A DNA stretch of 54,502 nucleotides from Geobacter argillaceus (GTDB lineage Bacteria > Desulfobacterota > Desulfuromonadia > Geobacterales > DSM-12255): the NCBI RefSeq assembly GCF_007830735.1, contig NZ_VLLN01000026.1, forward strand, positions 1 to 54,502, read 5' to 3'. Made by a program: the position numbers and the translations under genes. The notes beneath the pieces are model-generated. The model did no database searches. It worked only from the letters and a program-made list of their open reading frames with translations, and had not been told where the DNA came from. Position 1 is the stretch's first letter, and each line of letters begins with the position of its first letter. This document shows, one piece after another, positions 8,005 to 16,493 of this stretch.

Positions 8005-9639
8005 TCAGCTCCCTTTCGCCGGTTGGCCGGTGATAACCGAGATCCTTACCGCCGGCTCAGTCCTTCTCGGACCGGCTGCCGTCGTGATGCGCTCCCGGGG
8101 AACCCCGCACTCTTTGACCAGCACTTCCACTATCCGCTCCATTCGCTTTTCGGCGAGTGGTCTCTCCTTTTTGCCGGCACGTTCCTCATATGCTTCGACA
8201 CGCAGTGCTATCCCCGGATCCACTCCATAAATATCCTTTACGGTCAGGACCTCCTTTTTCATCTCTTCCGACAACTCACTTTCTCCCGGCTTGAATACCA
8301 GGAGCGGAACGAACGGGATGGCTTCCACCTTCAAATCCACCGGCAGATTCAGGTCATTGGCAAGAATTCTCTGTAGCCAGCGGATCTGCTCCTCGGCCAG
8401 GGGAGAATCACGCCGTATCTTCAGCAGTATGAATACGCCAGGGGTTTTGTCGCTGAAACCGACAGAGAAATCGACCACCCTGGACGGCACGATGATTTTA
8501 TTCATTTTTTCCGATGACTGCCTTACGACGGATCTGACGTTTTCCCCCGAGTTCCTGACGATCTCGCCGGGAGACTTCTGAGGGGCGATGGCAAGGATGG
8601 GCGCCTTGATCCCGTCCTTGAGCCCGCCTACCTGCACCTTCACCTGTTCCACATTGAGTATGATCCTTCTCCCCAGCGTCCGCCCGAGGTAGCTCTGAGC
8701 CCTTTCAGTCTCTTCATTGCTCAGATAACTCACGGTATTCACCTGTGTGTTGATTTCAAGGATTCCGTCGCTGTTCTCGGCATAGGTAAAAGAGGCAAGA
8801 TGCGAGCGTTTCTCCTTTTCAAGCGTATGTTGCAGAGCATCACGTATGGTGGTTCTCTGCCTTACCTCCGCAATGGACGTTTGCAGGGTGTAGATGAGAG
8901 GGATGGATATCACGATGAGGACGGCTATGAGCACGGCGAACCGCTTCTTCATCTGCGAAAGCTCGACTTCCGCGGCCATCTTTCTCCGAAAGCCGTAAAA
9001 GGCGAAGACGACGCAGGTGGATAGTACTATGGCCACAAAGTTGGTGAAGAACAGTAGAAACCCGCCATAGAATATGTTGAGGTTCGCGCTCCCGGCCCCG
9101 AACCCCGCAACGCTCAAGGGAGGGATGACGGCAGTCGCGATGGCGACCCCCGGCACGACGGTCAGGTAGTGTTTCTTGGTACAGATTGCGCTTGCCCCGG
9201 CGATACCGGCGAGAAAGGCGATGATGAGGTCGTAGAGGTTCGGTCGGGTTCGGGAGAGGATTTCGCCGGTCAGGTCTTTCAGTGGCGATAGGTAGGTGGC
9301 AACAGCCGCGACGGTGATCGTAAGAGCTACGCTCAGGGAGATCTTCTTGACGGACCTGTTCCAGATGACATTGTCACCGGTGACGAAGGCAAAGCCGGAA
9401 CTCAGGATCGGTCCCATCAGCGGCGAGACGAGCATCGCCCCGATGATGACCGGAGAGCTGTTCATGATGAGGCCGCACAGGGCAATGAGGTTTGCCACGG
9501 TGAGGACGAAGAAATAGCCCGCAGTGATTTCGACTTCGGAATAAATATCCTTTATGACCGCGTTGGGGTTGATGCTCGAGGCTTGCTCACTCAGCCATCC
9601 TCTAAACAGGGAAACGATTTTATCAGCCGTGCGGCTCAT
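8005..9639 (-). CDS. DUF389 membrane protein with OmpA-like C-terminal domain
   Basis: A 544-residue protein from the ATG at 9639 (GGGAAG upstream; the 27 codons before it look non-coding). Residues about 40-265 are the DUF389 hydrophobic core, with several membrane spans and the typical SSPVIIGAMLVSPLMGPI, VPGVAIATAVIPPLSVAG and ANLNIFYGGFLLFFTNF. A helical and mixed region of about 200 residues follows. The last 80 residues (FKPGESELSEEMKKEV through EERAGKKERPLAEKRMERI) resemble an OmpA/MotB peptidoglycan-binding domain. The biochemical function of DUF389 is not established. It is first in the minus-strand stress run, so it may share its regulation with the channels. Confidence 0.85.
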   Translation of the reverse strand: MSRTADKIVSLFRGWLSEQASSINPNAVIKDIYSEVEITAGYFFVLTVANLIALCGLIMNSSPVIIGAMLVSPLMGPILSSGFAFVTGDNVIWNRSVKKISLSVALTITVAAVATYLSPLKDLTGEILSRTRPNLYDLIIAFLAGIAGASAICTKKHYLTVVPGVAIATAVIPPLSVAGFGAGSANLNIFYGGFLLFFTNFVAIVLSTCVVFAFYGFRRKMAAEVELSQMKKRFAVLIAVLIVISIPLIYTLQTSIAEVRQRTTIRDALQHTLEKEKRSHLASFTYAENSDGILEINTQVNTVSYLSNEETERAQSYLGRTLGRRIILNVEQVKVQVGGLKDGIKAPILAIAPQKSPGEIVRNSGENVRSVVRQSSEKMNKIIVPSRVVDFSVGFSDKTPGVFILLKIRRDSPLAEEQIRWLQRILANDLNLPVDLKVEAIPFVPLLVFKPGESELSEEMKKEVLTVKDIYGVDPGIALRVEAYEERAGKKERPLAEKRMERIVEVLVKECGVPRERITTAAGPRRTEPAVRISVITGQPAKGS

Positions 9640-9801
9640 GATCTTCCCGATTAAAAGTAGGGTTTCAATCGCTTTGGAGCAAGTATAGCGTATCAAGCAA
9701 GGCATGCCAGGATTACCCATCAGTTGCGGCTTAGTTTCAGCTGGTTGCGACCCGATGAGTTGGCGTCATCCGCAGCCATCAGCAAGAATTTAGAAAGGCT
9801 C

Positions 9802-9829
9802 TTGACAGTTATTTTGATGAAGATATTAT
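9802..9829 (+). promoter_or_regulatory. Sigma-70-like promoter for the lipoprotein gene
   Basis: TTGACA at 9802-9807 is a perfect -35 box. It is followed after 16 nt by TATTAT at 9824-9829, in a locally AT-rich stretch that differs from the GC-rich surroundings. It points at the lipoprotein gene starting at 9882, leaving a leader of about 45 nt. Confidence 0.65.
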
Positions 9830-9881
9830 TTGTACTAGGAAACAATATTTGCATCAATATTAAAACTGGTGGAGGTGTCGT

Positions 9882-10262
9882 ATGAAGAGAATTGGTGGTG
9901 TTCTCGGAGCATTGATGCTCGTCAGCCTGACCGGGTGTGCGACGCAGGGATATGTCCGTACCCAAGTTGATCCGTTGGCAGAGCGTCTCGGCAAGCTCGA
10001 AGCCAAGGTGTCCCAATTCAGCGGCATGACAGACGCCGACAAGGCTGCCATCAAACAGGCTAACGACAAAGCACAGCAGGCACTCGACACTGCGAATAAG
10101 GTGGCGGGCGAGGTCAAACGGGTTGATAACGATGTCGTCAAGGCCGACGCTGCGGCAATGCGGGCTGAAAAAGCTGCAAAAGAGGCAGAACAGGCCGCCA
10201 AGGATGCCCGGCTGATGGAGAAGAAGTCTGAAAAGATTTTTAAGCTTGAGCAGAAGAAATAA
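9882..10262 (+). CDS. Small coiled-coil outer-membrane lipoprotein (Lpp-like)
   Basis: A 126-residue lipoprotein. The N-terminus is a type II signal peptide with lipobox LTGC at 17-20 (MKRIGGVLGALMLVSLTGC). The mature part is nearly all helical, rich in Ala, Lys and Glu with heptad-like spacing (KQANDKAQQALDTANK, EKAAKEAEQAAKDA), and ends in KKK-rich residues. The form resembles Lpp/murein lipoprotein or Alanine-zipper lipoproteins, and it may tether the envelope or act as a spacer. It has its own consensus promoter, a good GGAGG site and a strong hairpin after the stop, so it is probably a highly expressed single-gene unit next to two L,D-transpeptidase genes. Confidence 0.85.
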   Translation: MKRIGGVLGALMLVSLTGCATQGYVRTQVDPLAERLGKLEAKVSQFSGMTDADKAAIKQANDKAQQALDTANKVAGEVKRVDNDVVKADAAAMRAEKAAKEAEQAAKDARLMEKKSEKIFKLEQKK

Positions 10263-10270
10263 TTGTAGTC

Positions 10271-10302
10271 ACTCCTGATAGGGGGATGCCCCTATCAGGA
10301 GT
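10271..10302 (+). terminator. Perfect 14-bp hairpin after the lipoprotein gene
   Basis: ACTCCTGATAGGGG (10271-10284) and its exact complement (10289-10302) are separated by only 4 nt. There is no T-run after it, so it is either an unconventional terminator or an mRNA 3'-end stabiliser. Confidence 0.6.
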
Positions 10303-10330
10303 GATCTGACGACAGTAATTGAGTTGAGTT

Positions 10331-11215
10331 GTGGACTTATCCTATCTATTACGAACGACCATTCTGCTTCTCTTCTGGTTTATTTGCCAACCCCAGCAGT
10401 GTGCCGCCGGCGCTGAACTCTTCTTCCGTCAGGGAGCGGGTGGAGCCATTGGATTCCACACCATCGGAGCAGACGATTCACTTGTTGAACTAGCTCGTCA
10501 CTACGATGTCGGCTTCAACGAGATTACTGCCGCAAATCCTGATGTGGACCCATATATCCCTGAGGTCGGAACCACGGTTACGATCCCGGGGAGGTGGATT
10601 CTCCCGGACGTCCCTCTGCGGAAGGGGATCGTCATTAATGTGGCGGAGATGCGCCTGTATTACTTTACCCCCCGCACACGAGGAGTGATCGATACCTTCC
10701 CTGTCGGGATCGGTGACGAGGGGTGGGAGACGCCCGTGGGGACGTACCGTATTGTCGAGAAGATGGCAAGTCCGGCGTGGCATGTGCCCGCATCCATCCG
10801 TGCGCAGAAACCTGAGCTTCCGGAAATAGTACCTCCAGGGTCTGACAACCCTCTCGGTTCTCACGCATTACGTTTATCTATCGGCACGGTGCTTATTCAT
10901 GGCACAGACCGCCCGTTCGGCATTGGCCGGAGGGTCAGCCATGGATGTATCCACCTCTATCCTGAAGATATTGTCACCCTGTTCAGGAAGGTTAAACTCG
11001 GGGACCGGGTCGCAATCGTTCGCCAGCGGGTCAAGGCGGCGGCTGTCGATGGACGTGTACTGGTGGAATTCCATGACGATGGGGGTAACGGTTTGGAACA
11101 GGAAGCCATTAGCCTTCTGGAAAGAAAGGGATTGATCGCAAGGGTCGATAGTGACCAATTGAAAGCAGCGATGACGAGAAAATCGGGGATGCCGGAAGAT
11201 GTGACTAAAAAATAA
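10331..11215 (+). CDS. LysM and L,D-transpeptidase (YkuD) protein
   Basis: A 294-residue exported enzyme that should cross-link peptidoglycan (3-3 bonds) or attach proteins to it. A GTG start is followed by a hydrophobic export signal (to about residue 27, QQCAAG). A LysM-like module covers about 40-88 (IGADDSLVELARHYDVGF, ANPDVDPYIPEVGTTVTIP). The YkuD catalytic domain covers about 97-235, with the His of LIHGTD and the nucleophile Cys206 in VSHGCIHLYPED. The remaining 60 residues are charged and of unknown role. The combination is that of the ErfK/YbiS group in E. coli, where these enzymes attach Lpp to murein, which suits the Lpp-like lipoprotein gene just upstream. Confidence 0.92.
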   Translation: MDLSYLLRTTILLLFWFICQPQQCAAGAELFFRQGAGGAIGFHTIGADDSLVELARHYDVGFNEITAANPDVDPYIPEVGTTVTIPGRWILPDVPLRKGIVINVAEMRLYYFTPRTRGVIDTFPVGIGDEGWETPVGTYRIVEKMASPAWHVPASIRAQKPELPEIVPPGSDNPLGSHALRLSIGTVLIHGTDRPFGIGRRVSHGCIHLYPEDIVTLFRKVKLGDRVAIVRQRVKAAAVDGRVLVEFHDDGGNGLEQEAISLLERKGLIARVDSDQLKAAMTRKSGMPEDVTKK

Positions 11216-11219
11216 TATG

Positions 11220-11753
11220 TTACGGATTAATGGTGATAGGTGTGCCGTCAGCTACCAACTGCCAGATCTCGTCCATCTCGGCGTTGTTCACGGCAATGCA
11301 CCCTTTGGTCCAATTCCTCCGGAAATGGAAATCTGAAAGATCCTCGAATCCTTTGGGCAGACCGTGAATCATGATGTCGCTTCCCGGAGAATGGCCATTG
11401 TTCTTTGCTGCGGAGAGATCCTGGCTGTTGGGATAGGAGATGTGAAGAGATTTGTAGAACCTGCTGTCTTTGTTGTGACGGTCGATAACATAGGTGCCTT
11501 CGGGGGTTCGACAGTCTCCGGCTTTTTGTTTGTGGCCGAGCGGGTTTCGTCCCAGAGCAACCTGGAAAGAACGGATCACTTCATTCCCCGAGAGCAATTG
11601 CATGAGTTTTTGACTTTTATAGACAACCACTCGCTCAACGGGAGGAATCGCAGCAGCGGCGTGACGCAAGGGCACTTCAAACATGACCACAGCTGACGCC
11701 ATGAACAGCGTGAAGGCAATCTGGATGATGGATCTCATACGCATGCGAACCAA
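11220..11753 (-). CDS. L,D-transpeptidase family murein enzyme (YafK/YkuD type)
   Basis: A 177-residue exported protein with an N-terminal signal or anchor (MRSIIQIAFTLFMASAVVMF). A YkuD domain follows: VVVYKSQKLMQLL at the start, the His of IMIHGLPKGF, and the catalytic Cys152 in NWTKGCIAVNN. It lacks LysM. The Gly-Leu-Pro and Trp-Thr-Lys-Gly-Cys pattern is that of the YafK/DpaA-like branch, some members of which cut rather than form cross-links; which applies here is not decidable. It converges on the other transpeptidase gene with only 4 nt between stops. Confidence 0.9.
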   Translation of the reverse strand: MVRMRMRSIIQIAFTLFMASAVVMFEVPLRHAAAAIPPVERVVVYKSQKLMQLLSGNEVIRSFQVALGRNPLGHKQKAGDCRTPEGTYVIDRHNKDSRFYKSLHISYPNSQDLSAAKNNGHSPGSDIMIHGLPKGFEDLSDFHFRRNWTKGCIAVNNAEMDEIWQLVADGTPITINP

Positions 11754-11853
11754 TGTAGCAAAAACGCTGGGATGAAGTCCATCAGATTAAGGCGGTCCAT
11801 GTAAGCAACGGCAGCAAAACAGTAAAGTATGACCAACCGCAAAGGAGGTCCTT

Positions 11854-13293
11854 ATGTTGACATCCAAACTGACAAAACTCGGTATATCTGCCCTCTTTTC
11901 AATCTTTATGTTTTTGTCACTGGTTACTCAAGGAGGCTGTGAGAGCCGGGGGAAGACGGAATTCGTCGGGTTCCCCCAGTCATTTGCCGATCTTGCCGAG
12001 AGGGTGAAACCAGCCGTGGTGAACATACGAACAACATCGACCGTGAAGGTTCCCGGCAACCCATTCAAGCATTTCTTCGGTCCGGACCAGGGTGATCAGA
12101 ACGATCCATTCGGCGATTTCTTTAAACGGTATTTCAACGATGTCCCCGACAAAGAGATGAAGCAACAAAGCCTTGGCTCGGGATTTATCATCAATAAAGA
12201 TGGGTTCATCATCACCAACAACCACGTGGTTGATAATGCGGATGAGATCAAGGTGAAGCTTTCTGATGGCAGAGAATTCAAGGCCAAGGTGATCGGTCGC
12301 GACAGCAAGACAGACCTTGCATTGATAAAAATTTCCTCTCCGTTCGAGAATCTGCCGGTCCTGGCCCTTGGCGATTCGGAAAAGATGCGGGTCGGGGACT
12401 GGGTCATGGCGGTCGGAAACCCATTCGGCCTGGAACAGACGGTCACCCAGGGGATTATCAGCGCCACCGGCAGGGTGATCGGCTCCGGGCCCTATGACGA
12501 TTTCCTTCAGACTGACGCCCCGATCAATCCGGGCAACAGTGGCGGGCCGCTCGTCAATCTGAAAGGCGAGGTCATCGGCATAAACACCGCAATCGTCCCT
12601 GGTGGTCAGGGGATCGGCTTTGCCATACCAAGTGCGCTGGCCAAATCGGTTACTGACCAGCTTAAAGAAAAGGGGAAAGTGGTCCGCGGCTGGATCGGCG
12701 TAACAATACAGAACCTTACGCCTGAACTTGCGCAATCATTCGGCATGAAGGAAACAAAAGGCGCCCTGGTGGGCGATGTCGTCAAGGATGGCCCTGCCGA
12801 AAAGGGCGGGATAAGAACCGGCGATATTATCGTCTCTTTCGACGGTAAAAGCGTCAAGACGTCCAATGATCTGCCCCGCCTCGTCGCCGAAACACCGGTG
12901 GGCAAACCCGTTGATGTAACGGTCATGCGCGAGAACAAGGAAGTACGTCTGTCCATCAAGGTTGAAGAGATGACGCAGGAGCGGATCGCCACACAGACCA
13001 ATGAGCCGGTACAGAGCTTCGGCATGAAGGTCGATAACATCACACCGCAATTGCGTCAGCAATTCGGAACCGCGGAAAAGACAGGGGTCCTTGTGGTGAG
13101 TGTGGAACAGGGGGGACTCGCCGATGGAGCCGGGATTCAGCCGGGTGACGTCATCAAAGAAGCCAATCGGAGAAGCGTTAGGAACCTGGCAGATTACAAT
13201 GCCGCCTTGGCCAAAAGCGGCAAGGGGCAACCGACACTGCTGCTGCTGAAACGGGGGAAACAAACGTTCTTTGTAACTATGGAAACACAATGA
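11854..13293 (+). CDS. degP: Periplasmic serine protease HtrA/DegP (Do family)
   Basis: A 479-residue periplasmic protease/chaperone for misfolded envelope proteins. An N-terminal export signal ends in VTQGGC-ES, so it could be a lipoprotein although the box is not canonical. The trypsin-like domain has its triad at His124 (NNHVV), Asp154 (KTDLALIK) and Ser229 (NPGNSGGPL). Two PDZ domains follow at about 280-370 and 390-475 (GWIGVTIQNL; GVLVVSVEQGG). A strong AAAGGAGGT precedes the ATG. It heads a plus-strand set with a ClC protein, a YfdX-like protein, a royal-jelly-like lipoprotein and a small secreted protein, with gaps of 77, 26, 4 and 91 nt. Confidence 0.96.
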   Translation: MLTSKLTKLGISALFSIFMFLSLVTQGGCESRGKTEFVGFPQSFADLAERVKPAVVNIRTTSTVKVPGNPFKHFFGPDQGDQNDPFGDFFKRYFNDVPDKEMKQQSLGSGFIINKDGFIITNNHVVDNADEIKVKLSDGREFKAKVIGRDSKTDLALIKISSPFENLPVLALGDSEKMRVGDWVMAVGNPFGLEQTVTQGIISATGRVIGSGPYDDFLQTDAPINPGNSGGPLVNLKGEVIGINTAIVPGGQGIGFAIPSALAKSVTDQLKEKGKVVRGWIGVTIQNLTPELAQSFGMKETKGALVGDVVKDGPAEKGGIRTGDIIVSFDGKSVKTSNDLPRLVAETPVGKPVDVTVMRENKEVRLSIKVEEMTQERIATQTNEPVQSFGMKVDNITPQLRQQFGTAEKTGVLVVSVEQGGLADGAGIQPGDVIKEANRRSVRNLADYNAALAKSGKGQPTLLLLKRGKQTFFVTMETQ

Positions 13294-13370
13294 CAGCCCA
13301 TGGCTTTCTTTCATGCGAAAAATAAAGGATGACGGCCGTGTACCGTGGACACAAGCAGTGGGGAACAGCA

Positions 13371-15164
13371 ATGAGTGAGCATGTTGAAAAAAAGGAGTAT
13401 GGGCTTTTCGTCCTGGCCCTTCTCTCATTCATCACCGGCATCATCGCCGGATGCGGGGCCTATCTGTTTCGCGCCTTGATCGCCTTGTTTCACAATCTGT
13501 TTTTTAACCGCACATTGTCACTTTCATATGACGCCAATGTCCATACGGCTCCCAGTCCATGGGGAGTGTTCATTGTTCTCGTTCCGGTCGTCGGGGCAGT
13601 CTGTGTCGTCTACCTGGTCAAAAACTATGCCCCTGAGGCGAAGGGGCATGGGGTCCCGGAAGTGATGGACGCCATCTACTACAACAAAGGGATCATTCGC
13701 CCCACGGTAGCTGTCGTGAAATCGCTCGCCTCGGCCCTTTCCATCGGCAGTGGCGGTTCAGTGGGGCGGGAAGGACCGATTGCCCAGATCGGGTCAGCCT
13801 TTGGATCTACTCTTGGGCAGTTATTGCGGATGAACCCATGGCAATGTAACGTCTTGATAGCTTCCGGAGCGGGCGGCGGGATTGCCGCGACGTTCAACAC
13901 CCCCCTTGGTGGATTACTTTTCGCGATTGAAATCCTGCTTTACGAAGTAAGCGTAAGAACCCTGGTTCCTGTATTCATTGCCACCGCAACGGCAACCTAT
14001 ATCGGACAGCTCTTCTTCGGCACCTATCCCGCATTCAGGATCCCCGACCTTGAAACCCCGTTCTTCCATCTGGACAAACCGGTGGTGCTTTTCGCCTATG
14101 TCGGTCTGGGGATCGCCCTCGGGGTTGTTTCCACCGCCTATATCAGAGCTGTTTATGGTTTCGAGGACCTCTTCGAGAACCACCTCCCCGGCAACGACTA
14201 TTTCCGACATATTACGGGAATGCTTCTCGTCGGACTCATGTTCATGATGCTTCAGAGATACTCGGGGCATTATTACATCGAAGGTGTGGGTTACGCAGCG
14301 ATCCAGGACATTCTCTCAATGACCCTTCACGGGGCAGGTTTTCTTTTGCTTCTGTTGGCGATGAAGCTGGTTGCGACAGCCCTGACGATCGGATCAGGGG
14401 GGTCGGGAGGAATATTCTCCCCATCACTTTTTATCGGAGCGGCCTTTGGTGGGGCCTACGGAATCATGCTTAATCACTTTTTCCCGGAGTTAGGCATCAG
14501 CCCGCCAGCCTTTGCCCTGGCGGGAATGGCCGGACTCGTGGGCGGAGCGACCGGTGCCGCCCTGACTGCTATCGTCATGATCCAGGAAATGACCTTGGAC
14601 TACAGCGTGGTAATTCCGGTGACGATAACCGTCGCCGTCTGTTTCGGTATCAGGAAACTCCTCTGCCGCGAGAGCATCTATACCATGAAGCTTGTACGGC
14701 GTGGTCATTTCATGCCAGAGGCACTTCACTCCACAATTCAAAACCTGATAAGAGCGGAAGAGATTATGGAGACACGGTTTACCAGGATTCCCGCTACTCT
14801 CACCGTGAAAGAGCTTGCAGAGATGGTTCGAAACGAACCTGAGGCTAGGTGGTTCCTCATAATGAAAGCTGAGAAACTGATCGGCCTGTTATCACGAGAA
14901 GCTGCCCTGGAATCGGCAGTCATCCAAGCAGCCGCGGGACTGGTCGAAACCTTACCGTCTCTCAGCTTTATTGTCGTGGAAAAAGATGTTCAGTTTTACA
15001 GCATTATCGTACGAATGCGTCTGGCAAATGCCTCTGTGGCAATAGTGGTCCATGGTGAGGGGGGGGCGTCAAAAAACCTCGTTGGAATAATCGGTGAAGA
15101 ACAAGTTGCCAAGACGATTTCAAAAGGGACCGAATCTTTTCCCGTCTTCACAGGGATTACGTAA
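13371..15164 (+). CDS. ClC-family chloride channel/antiporter with C-terminal regulatory domain
   Basis: A 597-residue ClC protein from the ATG at 13371 (GGGGA upstream; the ATG at 13329 has no usable spacing). The membrane part (about 10-430) carries the anion-pathway motifs KGHGVPEV, GSGGSVGREGPIAQ with gating Glu134, and GSGGSGGIFSPSLFIG. After it comes a region of about 140 residues with CBS-like character (IMETRFTRIPATLTVKEL; LVGIIGEEQVAKT). At the place of the internal proton glutamate of E. coli ClC (FIIEEM) it has FAIEIL, so Ile188 replaces Glu203. In known families that replacement is seen in channels rather than H+/Cl- antiporters. It sits in an apparent operon behind degP. Confidence 0.92.
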   Translation: MSEHVEKKEYGLFVLALLSFITGIIAGCGAYLFRALIALFHNLFFNRTLSLSYDANVHTAPSPWGVFIVLVPVVGAVCVVYLVKNYAPEAKGHGVPEVMDAIYYNKGIIRPTVAVVKSLASALSIGSGGSVGREGPIAQIGSAFGSTLGQLLRMNPWQCNVLIASGAGGGIAATFNTPLGGLLFAIEILLYEVSVRTLVPVFIATATATYIGQLFFGTYPAFRIPDLETPFFHLDKPVVLFAYVGLGIALGVVSTAYIRAVYGFEDLFENHLPGNDYFRHITGMLLVGLMFMMLQRYSGHYYIEGVGYAAIQDILSMTLHGAGFLLLLLAMKLVATALTIGSGGSGGIFSPSLFIGAAFGGAYGIMLNHFFPELGISPPAFALAGMAGLVGGATGAALTAIVMIQEMTLDYSVVIPVTITVAVCFGIRKLLCRESIYTMKLVRRGHFMPEALHSTIQNLIRAEEIMETRFTRIPATLTVKELAEMVRNEPEARWFLIMKAEKLIGLLSREAALESAVIQAAAGLVETLPSLSFIVVEKDVQFYSIIVRMRLANASVAIVVHGEGGASKNLVGIIGEEQVAKTISKGTESFPVFTGIT

Positions 15165-15190
15165 GTATTGCAGGCTAAGGAGATTAACCC

Positions 15191-16489
15191 ATGGAAAAGA
15201 CAATTAATATAGCTACTAAAGTCTTAGTAGTCGCTTTGTTCACGATGTATTCTTATTCGCATCCAGCATATGCGCAGACAGTTCAAGCCGATGTCCCCAT
15301 CCCCTATAAGAGCTTAACTCCGCAGGTTGAATCCACCATAGAAAATACCGCCATAATCGCCTTGCGCCATATTTCCCAGGCCCGCTCCGACATTCACCAG
15401 AGGGCACTTGCAGCTGCCCGGCGCGAGTTGGCCGAAGCGGTAAGGCTGATGGACAGCATCAGGGATAATCTCTCGACGTCGCCTGCGAAGAACTTCATCG
15501 AAGTAGCTCGCAAGCACCTCGAATACGAACAGGCACGGCAGGTATTGCACGACCTTCCGCCCATATATGCTTCCCTTGAAAAGGTCTCCGTCTATCTGCC
15601 GACTGACAGGGCGAAAACTCATCTCGACAGGGCAAAGGCGCATCTGGAAAAAAACGACAAGCGCGCAGCCGACCGGGAACTGGTACTGACCGGTAAATCC
15701 CTGATCATCATCGAAGTGGAGGTACCGCTACTCAGAGCGCAGCAGTACGTGACCAAGGCCCAGGGATATCTTGCTGCCAAGAATGCCGGGAAGGCCGATA
15801 AGGCCTTGATGTCAGCGGAACTACGGGCCATGGCACTCTACAACGGCGTGAATTCCCCACTTACCCAGGCGCACCAGAATATCTGGCTGGCCTTCAGAAA
15901 TTATTCCACCGCGAAAGGAACCGATGTGGGGGCCTACCTCAAGCAGGCCAGGAATTACCTGGGAAAAGCGGCAGCCGCGCGAAGTGAGGCCGGGAAAGAA
16001 GAGATCGGCACATTATCTCAGGAAGTAGCGAAACTGGAAAATACACTGGCCACCGAAGGGAGGATAGCGGAGTCGGCCCTTAAGTCGGCCCTGGAAAAGA
16101 GCGAAGCGCTCGCGAAGCGTACTGCTTCCTACTATTCAGCCGGACTGTCCGAGGCAGAAACAACTCTCGGTGGAGAACGCAGCCTGATAGAGGCGAGGAT
16201 GCATGTGTCGTTTGCTGAAACCTACCAAGTAACAACTTCCGAGCCGGACAAGGCGATCAGGGAACTCGACACCGCTGTTTCCTATTTGCAGAAGGCGGCC
16301 GGGAGCAAGCTGGCTGATCATGCGGACCGCAAGAAAATACGCAGTATTGTCAGTATGCTCCAGGCGCTCAAGGCAAACCCCGGAAAGAACGATGCAACTG
16401 TTCAGGAACGTTATGAAACGATCCAAGAAGAGTTGAGCGGCATCAAGCTCCAAGAGGAGTTGAGTGACCTGAGCCAGGAAGTCAGGTGA
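15191..16489 (+). CDS. YfdX-like periplasmic stress protein
   Basis: A 432-residue protein with a signal peptide (to about 29, HPAYAQ). Its long, mainly helical body contains YfdX-type repeats (ALRHISQARSDIHQRALAAA; REL-AEAVRLMDSI; YLAAKNAGKADKALMSAEL; ARNYLGKAAAARSEAG). YfdX proteins are periplasmic, linked to stress and acid or antibiotic survival, but have no defined activity. E. coli YfdX is about half this length, so this may be a duplicated or extended form. It follows the ClC gene by 26 nt and precedes the next gene by 4 nt, so translation is probably coupled. In E. coli heat/oxidative stress islands yfdX and degP also occur together. Confidence 0.75.
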   Translation: MEKTINIATKVLVVALFTMYSYSHPAYAQTVQADVPIPYKSLTPQVESTIENTAIIALRHISQARSDIHQRALAAARRELAEAVRLMDSIRDNLSTSPAKNFIEVARKHLEYEQARQVLHDLPPIYASLEKVSVYLPTDRAKTHLDRAKAHLEKNDKRAADRELVLTGKSLIIIEVEVPLLRAQQYVTKAQGYLAAKNAGKADKALMSAELRAMALYNGVNSPLTQAHQNIWLAFRNYSTAKGTDVGAYLKQARNYLGKAAAARSEAGKEEIGTLSQEVAKLENTLATEGRIAESALKSALEKSEALAKRTASYYSAGLSEAETTLGGERSLIEARMHVSFAETYQVTTSEPDKAIRELDTAVSYLQKAAGSKLADHADRKKIRSIVSMLQALKANPGKNDATVQERYETIQEELSGIKLQEELSDLSQEVR

Positions 16490-16493
16490 AGAC

